DNA of 64,000 nucleotides, from NCBI GenBank assembly GCA_014898415.1, contig RCTD01000005.1, positions 1,860,001-1,924,000 of the forward strand. The letters are read 5' to 3'. This document shows positions 47,295 to 58,942 of this stretch, piece after piece. Within the stretch, counting starts at the first letter, position 1; every line of letters starts with the position of its first letter. The stretch comes from Stromatinia cepivora (lineage: Eukaryota; Ascomycota; Leotiomycetes; Helotiales; Sclerotiniaceae). The notes under the pieces are model-generated. The model ran no database searches. It was given only the letters and a program-made list of their open reading frames with translations, and was not told the DNA's origin. Made by a program: the position numbers and the translations under genes.

Positions 47295-48671
47295 ATGTTG
47301 ATGTCGATATTCTCGCGATCGCGGCTACGGCTGTTTATTATTCTGGGGTTAGGCTTTACTGATGTCGTACGAGGCCAATATGGAGCTGTGAGAATGGAAA
47401 ATGAGGGAAATGCATTGAGTCCAAGGTATTATATGGGGTTAGATGAAGGGAGGTTGTTGGGGAGAAATAGTGGGGTTTGTGAGAGTGGTTCACATTCTTG
47501 TAACTATTCCCAATTTTTTTAATATTTGTTTACATGTTTTTCTCATTGGACCGACGATCTCAACAACCGATCTGCTTTCTAAAGGAAGCTTTACTGATCG
47601 TAATGTTCACTCAAAGGTCTCGATATAAACGGAACTAGAATATGTTGTTCAAACTCCCGATATTGCATAATTTCACCCTCCAAAGGTGCGGCTTGCTGCG
47701 CTATAGGAAGCAATTGCGATTCTCCCTGCTCTTCCGATTCCTACCTCTGCAATAAAACCATCACCGTTTCCTCCACCGCAACTGTAACATCAACATGTTG
47801 TCCCCGCGCCTGTCCCTCCGTCTCTCTCTACAAATGCGCTGATTCTCTCGGAGGAGGATGCTGTAACTACAACGCTCAATGCGTTTCTTCAGGAGGTTCC
47901 AGCGGTTGTGCAGTCACATTATCCAGTTCGTCAACCACAGCTCTCGTCTCAGTCGTACCCTCAGGCTGCACAACAAATCAAATCGCATGCGCGAGTTCTA
48001 TGGGTGGAGGATGTTGCGATGTAGGATTCGGCTGTACAGTTCTCAGCGAAACGAATTATTGCGCTGTAACCACCGGCACATTATCTGCTATTCGTACAGG
48101 TAGTAATGGAATAATGGCCACGGGTACCTCAAATTCCACATCCACTTCTCACGGTCTATCCACAAGCGCCAAAGCCGGAATCGGCGTCGGCGCATCAATT
48201 CTCGTACTAGCTAGTATAGGAGTCTGTATATATTTCTTCACAATTCACCGCCGACATTCCCTCCAGTCAAAAACTTCTTCAAACCCCGATGCCGATATAC
48301 CTCCCGCCATGTCCCAATTTTCTGGCTCGCATTTATCTAATACCGCTGCCTCGAAAGCAGGTTCAAAAACATCAAAACCATCTCGATATATGAGACAAGA
48401 ATCTGATTATTTTGGCGCTACCGCACCAAGTGGACCTTTTACGGAGGAAAATACAAATGCGACAGTGAGCCCTAGGTATGAGTATGGGTATGTGAATCAC
48501 AGGGGTGTACCAGCGACACCGCAGAGTCCGAGTGATATTGCGGCGCCGGTGGAGATTGGAGGGAGAGAAAGAGAGATGGAGAAAAGTGAAAGTGTAGTTA
48601 CGACGCCTGGGGACGGGTGGGAGTATGTTAAGGAGGGAAAGTTTAGGGAGGGAATTACCGAGTTGGAATGA
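47295..48671 (+). CDS. cysteine-rich secreted/surface protein with one membrane helix
   Basis: Two exons (47295-47499, 47617-48671; intron GTAACT...CAAAG, 117 bp) give 419 residues. A signal peptide covers about residues 1-27 (RLFIILGLGFTDVVRG). The extracellular part has paired-cysteine modules: CESGSHSC, ICCSNSRYC, ACCAIGSNC, TCCPRAC and two GGGCC modules (CADSLGGGCCNYNAQC, CASSMGGGCCDVGFGC). A Ser/Thr linker leads to a single membrane helix (AGIGVGASILVLASIGVCIYFF) and a basic stop-transfer (IHRRH). A cytoplasmic tail of about 150 residues is Ser/Pro-rich with Tyr motifs. The splice acceptor was chosen because it adds LDINGTRICCSNSRYC, which continues the cysteine pattern. This architecture is common in fungal surface proteins of unknown ligand. 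Confidence 0.78.
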
Positions 48672-49182
48672 AGGTTCCGGTCGGTCGCTGGCTTGTTTGT
48701 TTGCTGACTTTTGGCGAGAGGCTCTTGGTATACTCACGTGGAGAATAAATGATCCGTGGATTTGCATAGGTAGTAGTAATAGTAGTAGTAGTAGTAGTAG
48801 TAGTATTAATTTATGTCCTAAAACCTCCTTAAGGGTATACAAATGTATTAAGTTAAGGATTTTTATATATAAAGTTTTATTTATATAAAAAGCGTAAAAT
48901 TATAAGGGGGAAAAGACTTTAATATAAATAACCTTAGATTTTTGATTTTATAATATCGCAATTCCTTTATAAATTTTTGAAAGTATTTTTTGTTAAAAAC
49001 GAAACTAGATGTGATTATTTTTAATGTATAATTATTAATTATTCGAATATATTTTTCTCATTTTATTTAAAATAGAAATACAGTATTAGAATATATTTTA
49101 GATAACCCGAAACTCCTTTAACAGATATATAACTATCTAATAACGATATCCTCTATAAATATAATATCTAGAACTTTTTCCA
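48672..49182. other. AT-rich boundary between the surface-protein gene and the LTR element
   Basis: Composition drops sharply to AT-rich from about 48810, after the AGT microsatellite, as at the edge of a RIP-affected block. No gene. Confidence 0.5.
48770..48806. repeat. (AGT)n microsatellite
   Basis: About twelve AGT units with one AAT interruption, 100 bp after the surface-protein stop codon and probably in its 3' UTR or terminator region. Confidence 0.85.
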
Positions 49183-49187
49183 ATAAT

Positions 49188-49337
49188 TGTGACGAACCCA
49201 ACGAGCGTTTAGAGATCAACCTTAGAATTAAAAGCTACAGAGTTAAAGAGAGTGTACTACGAAGTTATATATATGATCGGTTCGGAGCTTAGTACTGTAC
49301 TAGTCCGATCATATACGATCACGTGTATCTCGTGATA
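49188..49337 (-). repeat. left LTR (3' LTR of the minus-strand element)
   Basis: 150 bp, abutting the polypurine tract on its inner side. It differs from the other LTR at about 13 positions, all transitions. Confidence 0.9.
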
Positions 49338-50713
49338 CTACCTTCCCCTTCTGAAGAATTCGCTTCGAACTCATTTTAAATGAATGATTTAAGTACAAAA
49401 TAATCATTAATCTTTTTTTAATAAAAATTCCTGATGTACAAATTGTATCACAATTAACAAATATATATTCATTATATCATTTGCTTTTTTCAAGCGATCT
49501 TCAAAATATTGATCATTGATCATCTCTCCTAGATCCTTATCATCGTCGTTTTCGGGCTCAATAGTCAATGTAATAGCCGATACAGGCTTTTATCGATCTC
49601 GGATTCCTTGATACAGATTTAACGGACAAACTCATATCTAATGAGAATTATTTTTATATTATATATATTTATTTTGTTTGTATAAAAGAGTTCTTTCAGA
49701 AAAGGAAAACTCAAATACTTGTATATAGGGTAGAATCAAAGTACGATTGGATTTGTCCGATTGAGCATCAAAAGAGCTAAGGGTATCAATAACATTAAGG
49801 TTGTTAATATCCATTGGATCGTAATTCTGAGAATGGGATGGATTCTGCAATATATATAGGGCTCTAGATTCACTAGAATGGAATGATGCAGGGAATCCAT
49901 TTGCTGTACGAACAGCTAGTTGTTATATAACCTGAACAAAATCGGAATAAGAGCAAGAAAGAGAAAGTTGTTGAAAAAGACGATTTCTAAAAGTAATATT
50001 GAATCCATTACAAAAGATTGAGATTTTATTCGAGTCGGGTCAATTCTGATCTTTGGCTTTGTAAAAAATCCTTTCGAATTTTGTAATATAAATATATAAA
50101 GAATCGATTCCTTGTTTGAAAATGAATAGCTTATCTTCAGCTTCTTGAACTTTATTTGGATTATTATAAACATATATGAATTAATCCAGGATCGTTGTAT
50201 GATTTAAAAGAACGTTTTGATCAATAGAAGAAAGCTGAAATAATATTATAACTTATATATGAGATTCGAGATTGAAATAAACATAATAAAATTAAACTGT
50301 AGAGTTGTTGATTACAATATCGTCTACTTGTAGTTTCGTTCGAATCAAAGGAAACCAGGTATCGAACTTTTGAAAGCTACCATTGAACTTTTCAGGATTA
50401 GGGAGAGAGGGTTTCGGACAAAAAAGAGTATAAGCAATAGAAGTGCATTCGAGAATCAAAGAGCGTAGAAATGAGATTTCATCCTATTGACAAATCACTT
50501 CACCACAAAGTTCTGTAATTACGAGGTTTATCGAATCATAATCCATAGTTTAGAAATTAAGGGTAAGAAAAAAGATAACATTTTCGAATAATATTAAGAA
50601 GATCTATATATAAGTGAATGAATATAAATGTATATCTAGGATAGGAGCAAATGGAGTGTGTATAAATATGAATGTATATTATTCTATTTCTTATTTGGAA
50701 GAGCTTTTAATAA

Positions 50714-50863
50714 TATGACGAATCCAACGAGCGTTTAAAGATCAACTTTAGAATTAAAAGCTACAGAGTTAAAGAGAGTGTGCTACGAAGCTATATATAT
50801 AATCGGCTCGGAGCTTAGTACCGTACTAGTCCGATCGTACGCGATCACGTGTATCTCGTGACA
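50714..50863 (-). repeat. right LTR (5' LTR of the minus-strand element)
   Basis: 150 bp, same length as its partner with no gaps. It holds the palindrome-rich part CGATCGTACGCGATCACGTG that is changed to AT-richer text in the left copy. Confidence 0.9.
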
Positions 50864-50868
50864 ATAAT

Positions 50869-52328
50869 AGATAATTTAATCAATTAGTTTCAACTATTCA
50901 AAATATTTTCGAAAATGGTATTCCTTTTTTGCAATACCGTTTAACATCTTTTCAAGTTTTTCTATTTCTTTATAATTGTAGATCAAAAGACTATAGTGAC
51001 AGAATCGATAAAGTCTTTGTGGTAATCGAATGATTGTTACGAGAGCTCCTGTTGACTCTACAGACTTTATATGCTGTAGGTTCGTAGCCGGCACTACGTA
51101 CAGGTGGGAGTTCGACTTTTTTTTTGCCGGCCGATTTGCATAGGTAAAGAACGTGTAAGGATATACAAGTCATATAACGCGCAATCCTTTTCTTTTCTGA
51201 GATATTAATCAATGAATGAAAAATGGGTCTCGTAATAAGAGATCAATCTCTCTCTCTCTCTTCAACACAGATGATCTAGCTTTTATCATAAGACTTAATT
51301 ACCAGTACATACCTCATGTCAATTTCATCACTCTATCCATTACATTTTTCTTGGGCACTACTCGTACATGTAACCTTTGTTTATATCATTCTTTAATCTC
51401 AACAGGAAATTTTCATATTCAAAACTTGCTTCTTGAGATTTCTAGCTTGGAAATTCTGAAATTATTACGAGATGTCTTGATATCTTTGCATCTAATTATA
51501 GCAATTTGTCTATTCGAAGTAATATTTTGTAAGTTAGGTAATTATACATCAAATGTAAGATTACTTTGAGAGGGCTCATGAATATTTTTAATTTCTAATT
51601 ATAGTCTGTCTATATTAACTTCTTCGAAATGATTGTCTAGTTGTTGGAAGTTGGAATTTAACGATGAAGATGATGATATTTAGATATTTGGAAAATTGGA
51701 AAATTGAAGTGTAGGTGAGGTGAGGTGGGTCTCTAGATATGAAGAGAAAAAAAAGTATAAAAAAAGAACTTTCGGATTTGAATGGTTGATTTGATTTAAC
51801 TGATTTAGAGCTAGAGATCTTGAGTCACTCAATATATATTATGTATTACATGAGGAAGGAAAGAGGAAAATAAAGAGAAAAGAAGTAAGTAGCTATAGGG
51901 GTGTTCGCTTAAAAAGATAAGATTAGATTAATTAACGTATAATCAGATCATCCAAGAATATAAGCTAATGCTAATTAATAACTAGTTAATATTATATTTT
52001 TAGACTATAATAAATTAGATGAACTAAACCATTTATTTTTAAATGAACTAATAACTACTAACGAGCAAGTAGCTACATTATAATTCCAAGTATCCATCAA
52101 GTATACTCGTTGCCTTATTAGCTTTATAGTGCTCTGCTTTGTTGAAATCACAACTGGACGGATGAGAAAAGTGCACAGCAATAGATATTGGGAAGGTTGT
52201 ATTATATTAAGCTCTATCCATCCCAATCTACTCCTTCAATGCCACTCCAAAAACATATGCTACACTCCAGAAAAGAAACTTCGCTAACGTCCACCGCTCA
52301 ACAACTCCACAACCGGAAAAGTGTCGAC
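50869..52328. other. AT-rich relic DNA
   Basis: Low-GC sequence continuing from the LTR element. A 117-codon ATG-started plus-strand frame (51216-51569) is Leu/Ile/Ser-rich and most likely compositional. There is a CT microsatellite at about 51246-51260. The island 51040-51130 is more GC-rich and contains a 6-bp hairpin, without a credible RNA fold. From 51900 the sequence is again AT-rich and then becomes the 3' flank of the secreted-protein gene. Confidence 0.4.
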
Positions 52329-52851
52329 TTAGTTGTAAACGGCTTGCATATCGAAAGATTTAGGTCCATCGTAGCTTTCAAGGTCACCGAGAGCGTAGTG
52401 GGTGGTAGCAATTTGGCTGTTTGGGATCAAGTGAGATGCAGTGGAGTTGCTAGCTGGAGTAACTGGTTGAGAAGCCCAGAGCATGAGACCATCGGCTTCA
52501 CGAACAACCCAGAAAGTACGGGAAGAATCCTGGCAGGTGCCCTCCCATTTGCCGATGCTGGGGAGGGAGTTGTCGCTGGTAACGAGGGCGGTACATTGAA
52601 CGCCCTTGGTCTCCATGGTACCGGGTTGAATGAGAGAGAAGGAGTAGCTAAATAGGTGTTAGTGGGTTGGTTGAGGAGGGAAAGGGACTGGAATTGAGAG
52701 GTATGGGATCTTACCGGCACTGGGAGCTGTGGGGGATACAGCCTGCGTCGAAGTGGGAAACCTTGAAGAGAACGTCATTACGTTGTCCGAGGGTGGCAGC
52801 CGAAGCAACAGCAACGGTGATAGCAGAGATAACAGCGGCGGAGAATTGCAT
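52329..52851 (-). CDS. small secreted protein, Alt a 1/Hrip-like (candidate plant-response elicitor)
   Basis: Two exons read leftward (52715-52851, 52329-52647; intron GTAAGA...TTTAG, 67 bp) and give 151 residues. A clear signal peptide covers about residues 1-18 (MQFSAAVISAITVAVASA). The mature part has four cysteines in blocks: FDAGCIPHSSQC right after the signal region, GVQCTALVT and GTCQDSSRTFWV. A beta-rich C-terminus ends YDGPKSFDMQAVYN. PHSSQCRYSF and the cysteine layout resemble the AA1-like/Hrip1 group of secreted fungal proteins, some of which trigger plant cell death. The assignment is from memory of the family pattern, so moderate. Codon use is strongly optimised (TCC, GCT, ACC, AAC), suggesting high expression. 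The upstream leader is CAA/TTG-rich. Confidence 0.8.
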
Positions 52852-55800
52852 TTTGATGGTTGTTGATGGGTTATTTCTTTGAGAAATTGGTAAAGAGTTG
52901 TTTGTTGTTGGGTTGAGTTGTTTGTTGTGTGTGAAGATGTGATTGTTTGTCTGAATGATGGACTATACATCAAGAATATTGTAGTCTTTTATATCTCGAA
53001 GCTTGCAAGACAGTTCAACCCCTCTTTGCAGTTGTGATCGTGATTTGTGGAGCCGGCCATTGTGGGTCTCGTATTCAGCGGGTGCCGGGGACCACTGAAG
53101 GCTTGGCTTTAGGTACTCGAGTTGGTGATTCAACGTCATTGTATTAGTACATTGTATTAAGGTTAATGTATAACCTTGTATTATTGTGGTGCCCGACTTA
53201 AATTAAGAAGCTGTACTTCATTACAGATTGGATGTCTTAATGAATTTGGGTATCACGACTCAAGAGGTTCCAAAATAGAATTAATCGATTGGAATCTTCT
53301 ATGGAAAACCAAGCACTTGATGATGCTCTCACAACCACAGGAGTTTGTTCAATACCCGGTACTCATTCTGAATTTCATCCTTACTTTTTTTTACATAGCG
53401 AAATGACTCTGAGAGTAAACTATAATACCTACTAATTCATGCATTGAAGACTGAAAAGTTTAAAATGATGCCTGATATTTCGTAACAATAGTTTCTATTT
53501 CAGGTGAGAGAGCCTTAAAACAGCCCCAATTAAATGGGATTTAATTGGCCCGGAAATTAAGCATCCCTGCCTAGGGCACCCGAGTTTTGCAAAGTAATAC
53601 GATAAGTTTTATGCGTGGCCATCGTATACGAGCCCTGTGAAGTCGAAAGACTCAATGATGTACCGAGGAGAGAACTGACTTCACTTGTACGACCAAGACC
53701 ATTACCTAAAGAAATGCTCCACCAGCCACACCGCATAGCCCCTTTTCGCCTCACTCACTCCACCTCTCGATCCACTTCCCGTATTATGATGCAGGACCAA
53801 GTAGATGTGGACTCTAAATGAACAATGCATTTTATCTGCTCACTTGGCAATGGAAGAGTTTGGAATTGCCCAAGATTATGGACTGAGTTTGCCGGTGTTG
53901 TCGGCACCTCCGTGCTGCCCACTTGTAACTGACTCTCTGATTTTCAAGATCTTCAAGCTCAAGGCCGTTATTGGATTTCTCGTGTATCCTATTACTTGAA
54001 AATTTTCTACTATTGGTCAATACGAGCGATTTGTCCATCAGAGTCTCAGTTTAACACACCGTTCAATAACCGTTCAATAACCGTTCAATACACTGTTAGA
54101 CACACCGTTGAGTTGTGTCGGATCTGTCGGTGAAAGAGTAGGTAAAAAGGGTTGAATACCACCATTTACAGTAATAATACTCAAGAATAATCACCTATTG
54201 TGTCTTCGTATTAATAGATGGAAAATCCACATCTGTCATGCAAATTCTGTTTCCTTTCTCATTCAGCCTGGAAACACTCCCTGATGAATGCACGTTACAG
54301 TAACATTGATTTTTAACTTCAAATTAAATCATACATAAACCTTCGCTAGTTCTCTTATTATCATTTCAGGCTATATTCTGGGGCCAAAAATCTCCTTGAA
54401 GAAATCATTCGCTAACTGTCCTCACAGTGTTCTACCAATATCATAAAGTTATGAGTATCTCTTTGATCATATACGTGCCCAGATCTCAGCAATCATGAGA
54501 AATGAAAGCCAGTTTTTGACTTCTATCCCGCTATGAAGGAATTGCAAATGTCAACTCTGCATTCCAATCGCAGGTTTCGCCTTCTTGGAACTGCATCGTT
54601 CTTGCTATTAAAGTAAATCCCCTTTTTTGCTTCGAATTATTCTCGAAGAGGAACTTCCACCTGGTCCTTTAACATAAATTTCAATCAATGATTTTGATCG
54701 AGCAGTATAGGAAAGCAGATGTATGGGTTTTGATATCATGATCATTCTTGTGAATTTAAATTTGTTTAACTCCTATTTCCTATTTTTGATTTTCCTTACA
54801 GCCAGACATGAGTCTTTTTCTAAGAGACCAAGACAAAGCAAAAGTCATTTCCAGCTACCCATTGTAAGTTTAATTATTTTGGTTGAGAAATGAAAGTATA
54901 TAGTTCAATTGCTGTGATCATTTCATCTCCACTTCACAAAAACAAAAATGATCAGCCATCCCCTCGTATTGAGCAAGCACCGTAAAATCAGCACTCAAAT
55001 GATCAGCGGGAAGTTCATATATCCTGGTGTTTTACTTTATAGCTTGGGAACAATTGAGAGGAAGTACACGTATTGTTTCAAAATCCCTTCACAAGGTATA
55101 CAAGATCACTACTTAATTCCAACCAAAAATTGATGATCTCTAGGTTGTAGTTGAGCAAATCTTTATGTTCAGGTCTGGGTTTCATTGGGAAAATAACTTT
55201 CTATTGTGCTTTTGTTTGAATTATCTCAATTACCAGATGTTTTGCTCTCTGTGGCAAGGTCTAGAAAAATTATTTTGTTATTACTTCTCTTTTGAAATTA
55301 TTTATCCACAGATTCCCGAAGGGCTTCTCATTTCTTTTTAATGTGTGCTTGATCAATTGTGACTGATATGAGTTTAGTTGGAATTTTGTACTGAGATCAC
55401 TTTAGGATGTGAAGTAATTGTCATCTGAAGTTGTACCGTCATACCATATCGCATCACCCTGATTCTTTTATAACATCGTTCACTTCAAGAAAATATATAT
55501 TCTGAAATCAATTCATTTGAAACATTTTGCATCATAGGGCTTTTATAGTGCGATATTATCGTCTGAAGTATAATATACTTCAACAATAAAATATTTACGA
55601 GGTTCTTGATATCTAAAAATCATATAACCATACGATCCTTCGGGTTTGTCAATCATATAGCATTATTCCATGTCACTTGAACTGACCACATCATGTTTGC
55701 AACCCAAGATCATGTATGTTTAGCAAGGGTGTACAATTCTCAAAGCTTCCAAGCGACCAAAAGAAACACATCAGTAGTATGGCTATTGTCCATGAACATT

Positions 55801-57255
55801 ACTGCCATACCTCAAATTCAAGAGATAAGTATTATACAACCATAGACCATACCATCATTATCCACCTGAGTATCTTTCCCTGGAATCATGACTTACAATT
55901 CCCTCTGTACAAGAGTAATCAAATCATCACTAACTCGATACATCAATTCCTTTGAGCTTTCTCCTCTCTCTTAATATCTCCTCCGTGGAAAACTTCCAAG
56001 TCCATCCTCAACAACTATCGTCACACACTTACTATTCCAAAACGAACTAATCAAAACAATAACTAAAATTCTGTGGCTGTAAAATTTATGGTATTATCAT
56101 TAATACCCTCAAATCAGCAGATACAACAAGAACATTCTTAGGTATCTCTTTGATATGGCGGAAATAGAAAATGTCCTAATGAAGAACATCCATCCTGAAA
56201 AAAGAATACTGTCATGAAACACCTCGTCATGATGCCTGTTGCGGTAAAGAATTGTAAAAAAAAAAGAACACAAGGGGCTCATGCGTTTTATTTGAATTGA
56301 AGAGCAACTCATCCAGAAACTATATTTGAATTCGGCAGAAGTGAATTCCTCGCCACTTAAACCCGGAGAGGTTCAGAAGTTCCGCATTTTATTCAACTAT
56401 TGTACCCTTAAATTTCGAAATCTTTATCGCATTACCCTTTTCTTGGTTCAAATCTTCGAGACTTTTGAAATCTTGAGTTTCAAATTTTCTCTTAAGTATT
56501 TTATATGACAGAAAGAAATTCAATGGGTAGTAAGAGTGAAAAACAAGAGTAGTGGATCGGGGAGAAGCTAGAAAAGGGGTTAGTTTTGAGGTAGCGAGCT
56601 AGAAAACGATTGGATTTAGCTTGCCTCTAGTATCAAAATTAACGGATTAAAGAGTATAATGAACGTTCTGGGTATCCTTTTATTCTCGAGATCCTCAATT
56701 TAGGTGTATTAGCTTGTGAATAGTTGATTAAGACCCGCTTATACGTACAGTACGATCATTATGCTTCTCAAAAATAGGTACCGTGGACATTTCCAGATTC
56801 CTCTAGGGCAACCACTCCTCAACACAATAAGCCCCAGCAAGTTTATGTGATTCTTAACTCTCAAGCTGTGATAGCTCGACCACTTAATCGCGAATTTCTT
56901 CATTCACCATGGAATTGCCGGATTCAAAATGATGACCTAGTCTTCATTTCTCCATGTGTTTGTTCATTTCAGAAGGTGATGCAATATGAACGTCGATACT
57001 ATAACATACCTAAATCAATTTCACAAAACCGAAGAAGAATCCGTTAATCAATCAATTCCTCTCTTAGATTATTTAAAAATGCGCAGTTTTCTGGTCTATT
57101 TATCTGGTCCGATGAAGGAGCTCGAAGTGAAGAGGGGAAAATAAACGAGATTTGGCCTATTTTTATCCACCCCCACAGTCCACTTCATCAGTCTTTGGAT
57201 TCGAGGACTCGAGGATATACCGTATAAACAACTTCATACGGGCCTAAACCCTTTT
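52852..57255. other. 4.4-kb gene-poor interval
   Basis: No conserved protein recognised. Two opposite open frames overlap at 53557-53821. The plus-strand one contains LVRPRPLPKEMLHQPHRIAP without an ATG (starts GTG) and may be a remnant. A triplicated 11-mer lies at 54059-54091. The rest is AT-rich with only short frames. The left end is the promoter of the secreted-protein gene, with a pyrimidine/CAA-rich minus-strand leader at 52852-52960. Confidence 0.45.
54059..54091. repeat. 11-bp tandem triplet CCGTTCAATAA
   Basis: Three head-to-tail copies of CCGTTCAATAA, the last with one change, followed by related ACACCGTTGAG. Confidence 0.85.
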
Positions 57256-57403
57256 CGAAAAATGATCGCCCGTGGGTTAGGGTTCGGAATATATGAAATT
57301 CCGATATCAGTTGACCTATGAAATACTTGGAATCTCAGATTATTCATCAATTCTGTCGGAATTTGAAAACTCCGAACCCTAACCCACGGGCGATCATTTT
57401 TCG
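57256..57403. repeat. 148-bp palindrome with perfect 33-bp arms
   Basis: The left arm 57256-57288 (CGAAAAATGATCGCCCGTGG...) and the right arm 57371-57403 are exact reverse complements over 33 bp. A second paired block (AAATTCCGA/TCGGAATTT) lies inside, leaving a loop of about 60 bp. It ends 166 bp before the methyltransferase start codon. It could be a small MITE or a transcribed hairpin in the promoter or 5' leader. Confidence 0.9.
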
Positions 57404-57569
57404 TGTTTCTTTTGTCACTTTTATATATTATCTGTATATATTACCTTTTCTTGTATATACATCTAGTGTGAAGATAATCATTACGGCCCCGCCATATATC
57501 AGTATATCTTAATTCCCCTCCTGCCACTCATAGCTCATCCACATCAAATTAGACCACATTTAGTCTGAG

Positions 57570-58463
57570 ATGTCGGGCAGTAAATCCCTCCAAGAACTTT
57601 CTCATCCTTCATATTGGGACAATAGGTATGCAGGAAAATTCGACCCGGAATCAGAGGAATTTATACATGATGAGAATGAAGGCGAAGGAAATGTGGCAGC
57701 CAAGAAAGAAATTGAGAGTTTTGAATGGTTCAAAGATTTCCAGTCATTAAAACCATTCTTTGAAAAACATTTACCGAGTCCAGGGAAAAATAGGGAAGAA
57801 GGAAAGGAGCCGAGGGTGTTGCATTTGGGGTGTGGAAATAGTGTATGTATTTGATAGTCCATTGCTGCAGATCTAAATGTGAGAGATGAGGATAAATGTG
57901 GAAGATTTCGAAGGTAATTGACAATATTAGACATTGACATACGACCTCCATACAGCTGGATACAGAAATCAGACATCAATTGATTTTTCTGAAGTAGTAA
58001 TCCAGAGAATGAGTAAGAAGTACTCGCACTTGAATACCACGTGGACTGTGATGGACGTGAGAAATATGAAGCTGGAGGATGGAGAGATTGATGTTGCAAT
58101 TGATAAGGGAACTCGTGAGTTATTATTTTTGTGGTACTTGAACTTTCAATGGGTTGAATGTGAAGAGACAGCAAAGTTTTTGGGATTTATGCTGACTTGA
58201 AATGCCATATTATAGTTGATGCGATGATTCATGGATCGATGTGGGATCCTCCTCAGGAGGTCCGAGAAAATGTTGGCTGTTACGTCGATGAAGTTGCTAG
58301 AGTGCTCAAACCAGGAGGTCAATGGCTATACATTACATACCGACAACCGCATTTCATGAAGCCATTCCTCTTGAGAGAAGGTATTTGGGAGACGGAAATG
58401 GAGGTACTTGGTGGAGAGAGTGGTGCTTTTGAGTATTTTGGGTGGAGGATGAAGAAGCTCTAA
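57570..58463 (+). CDS. SAM-dependent methyltransferase, METTL13/EEF1A-KMT4-like
   Basis: Class I methyltransferase, probably acting on a protein lysine such as one in elongation factor 1A. Three exons (57570-57842, 57931-58114, 58216-58463) give 234 residues, a normal length for the small members. The N-terminal family block is LSHPSYWDNRYAGKFD and ESFEWFKDFQSLKPFFEKHL. Motif I is VLHLGCGNSTLTYDLHTAGY, formed only after splicing. Motif post-I is QTSIDFSEVVIQRM, then WTVMDVRNMKLEDGEIDVAI and DKGTLDAMIHG (the DKGTLD signature of this group). The C-terminus has VLKPGGQWLYITYRQPHF. The two small introns begin GTATGT and GTGAGT. Exact substrate is inferred from the family. Confidence 0.88.
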
Positions 58464-58942
58464 AACGATATCTAGTATATCATTCTATGAATAAGTAAAT
58501 TTTAATTGTATGTCTCGTCATTGATAGAGAAGTCAAATGCTAAAAGTTTGAAGTAGCGTAATTGCTAGGCCATAGAACGACTGCTTGCGAGACTTCTAGT
58601 TTATAGTTAGACAGCTGGATCTATATATGCGATGATTCAGTCAGCAAAATCACGCGCAAGAAAAGTTTCTGTAACACAAAGATAATCTTCTTTCTACCAA
58701 CATCTCTAAATGTGTTTGTTTCGATATTATATGGAAAGAATTCACTTGTCGGCGGCACGGTGCTTGCAAGGATTTAATCCCGGAGGTAAGTTCTTATTAC
58801 CGAGATCAACATCATCGTTTGCGCCGACGTGGTATCCTACATGCAGTATGAAAAGTATGCGTATTCCCATTTTTTCATGCTATCTCATCTTCCATGATCC
58901 TGTTTGTTGAATTTCTTCATTCTTGACCGAATTTCGCTCGCA
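58464..58942. other. intergenic region between methyltransferase and MFS transporter
   Basis: Two plus-strand genes are separated by 479 bp. A 66-codon frame (58710-58910) overlaps what is probably the transporter's 5' leader and is not supported as a gene. Confidence 0.45.

Larger units (their letters stand above)
49188..50863 (-). mobile_element. 1.68-kb Gag-only LTR retroelement, RIP-mutated
   Basis: Two 150-bp LTRs (49188-49337 and 50714-50863) flank 1376 bp. The element is bounded by perfect 5-bp target duplications ATAAT (49183-49187 and 50864-50868). Read on the minus strand each LTR starts TGTCACGAGATACACGTGAT (first base changed in one copy) and ends in the TGT/ACA inverted ends. 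A polypurine tract AGAAGGGGAAGGTAG lies directly upstream of the 3' LTR (49338-49352). The internal part starts a Gag-like frame (MDYDSINLVITELCGE, ATG at 50544-50546) with KPSLPNPEKFNGSFQKFDTW, typical of fungal LTR-element Gag. It has an in-frame stop and no protease, integrase or reverse transcriptase. It must have depended on another element's enzymes. Confidence 0.88.

Noticed and set aside
51040..51130. tRNA-like hairpin CTACAG...CTGTAG with nearby GGGAGTTCGAC
   Set aside because: No 7-bp acceptor stem or proper T-arm could be paired around it; no A-box at the right distance.
51216..51569. 117-codon plus-strand frame in AT-rich DNA
   Set aside because: Composition (Leu/Ile/Ser/Asn) is what AT-rich DNA gives by chance; no supporting motif or promoter.
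53557..53821. Overlapping open frames on both strands
   Set aside because: Neither has a proper start and motif; at most a remnant, so not listed as a gene.
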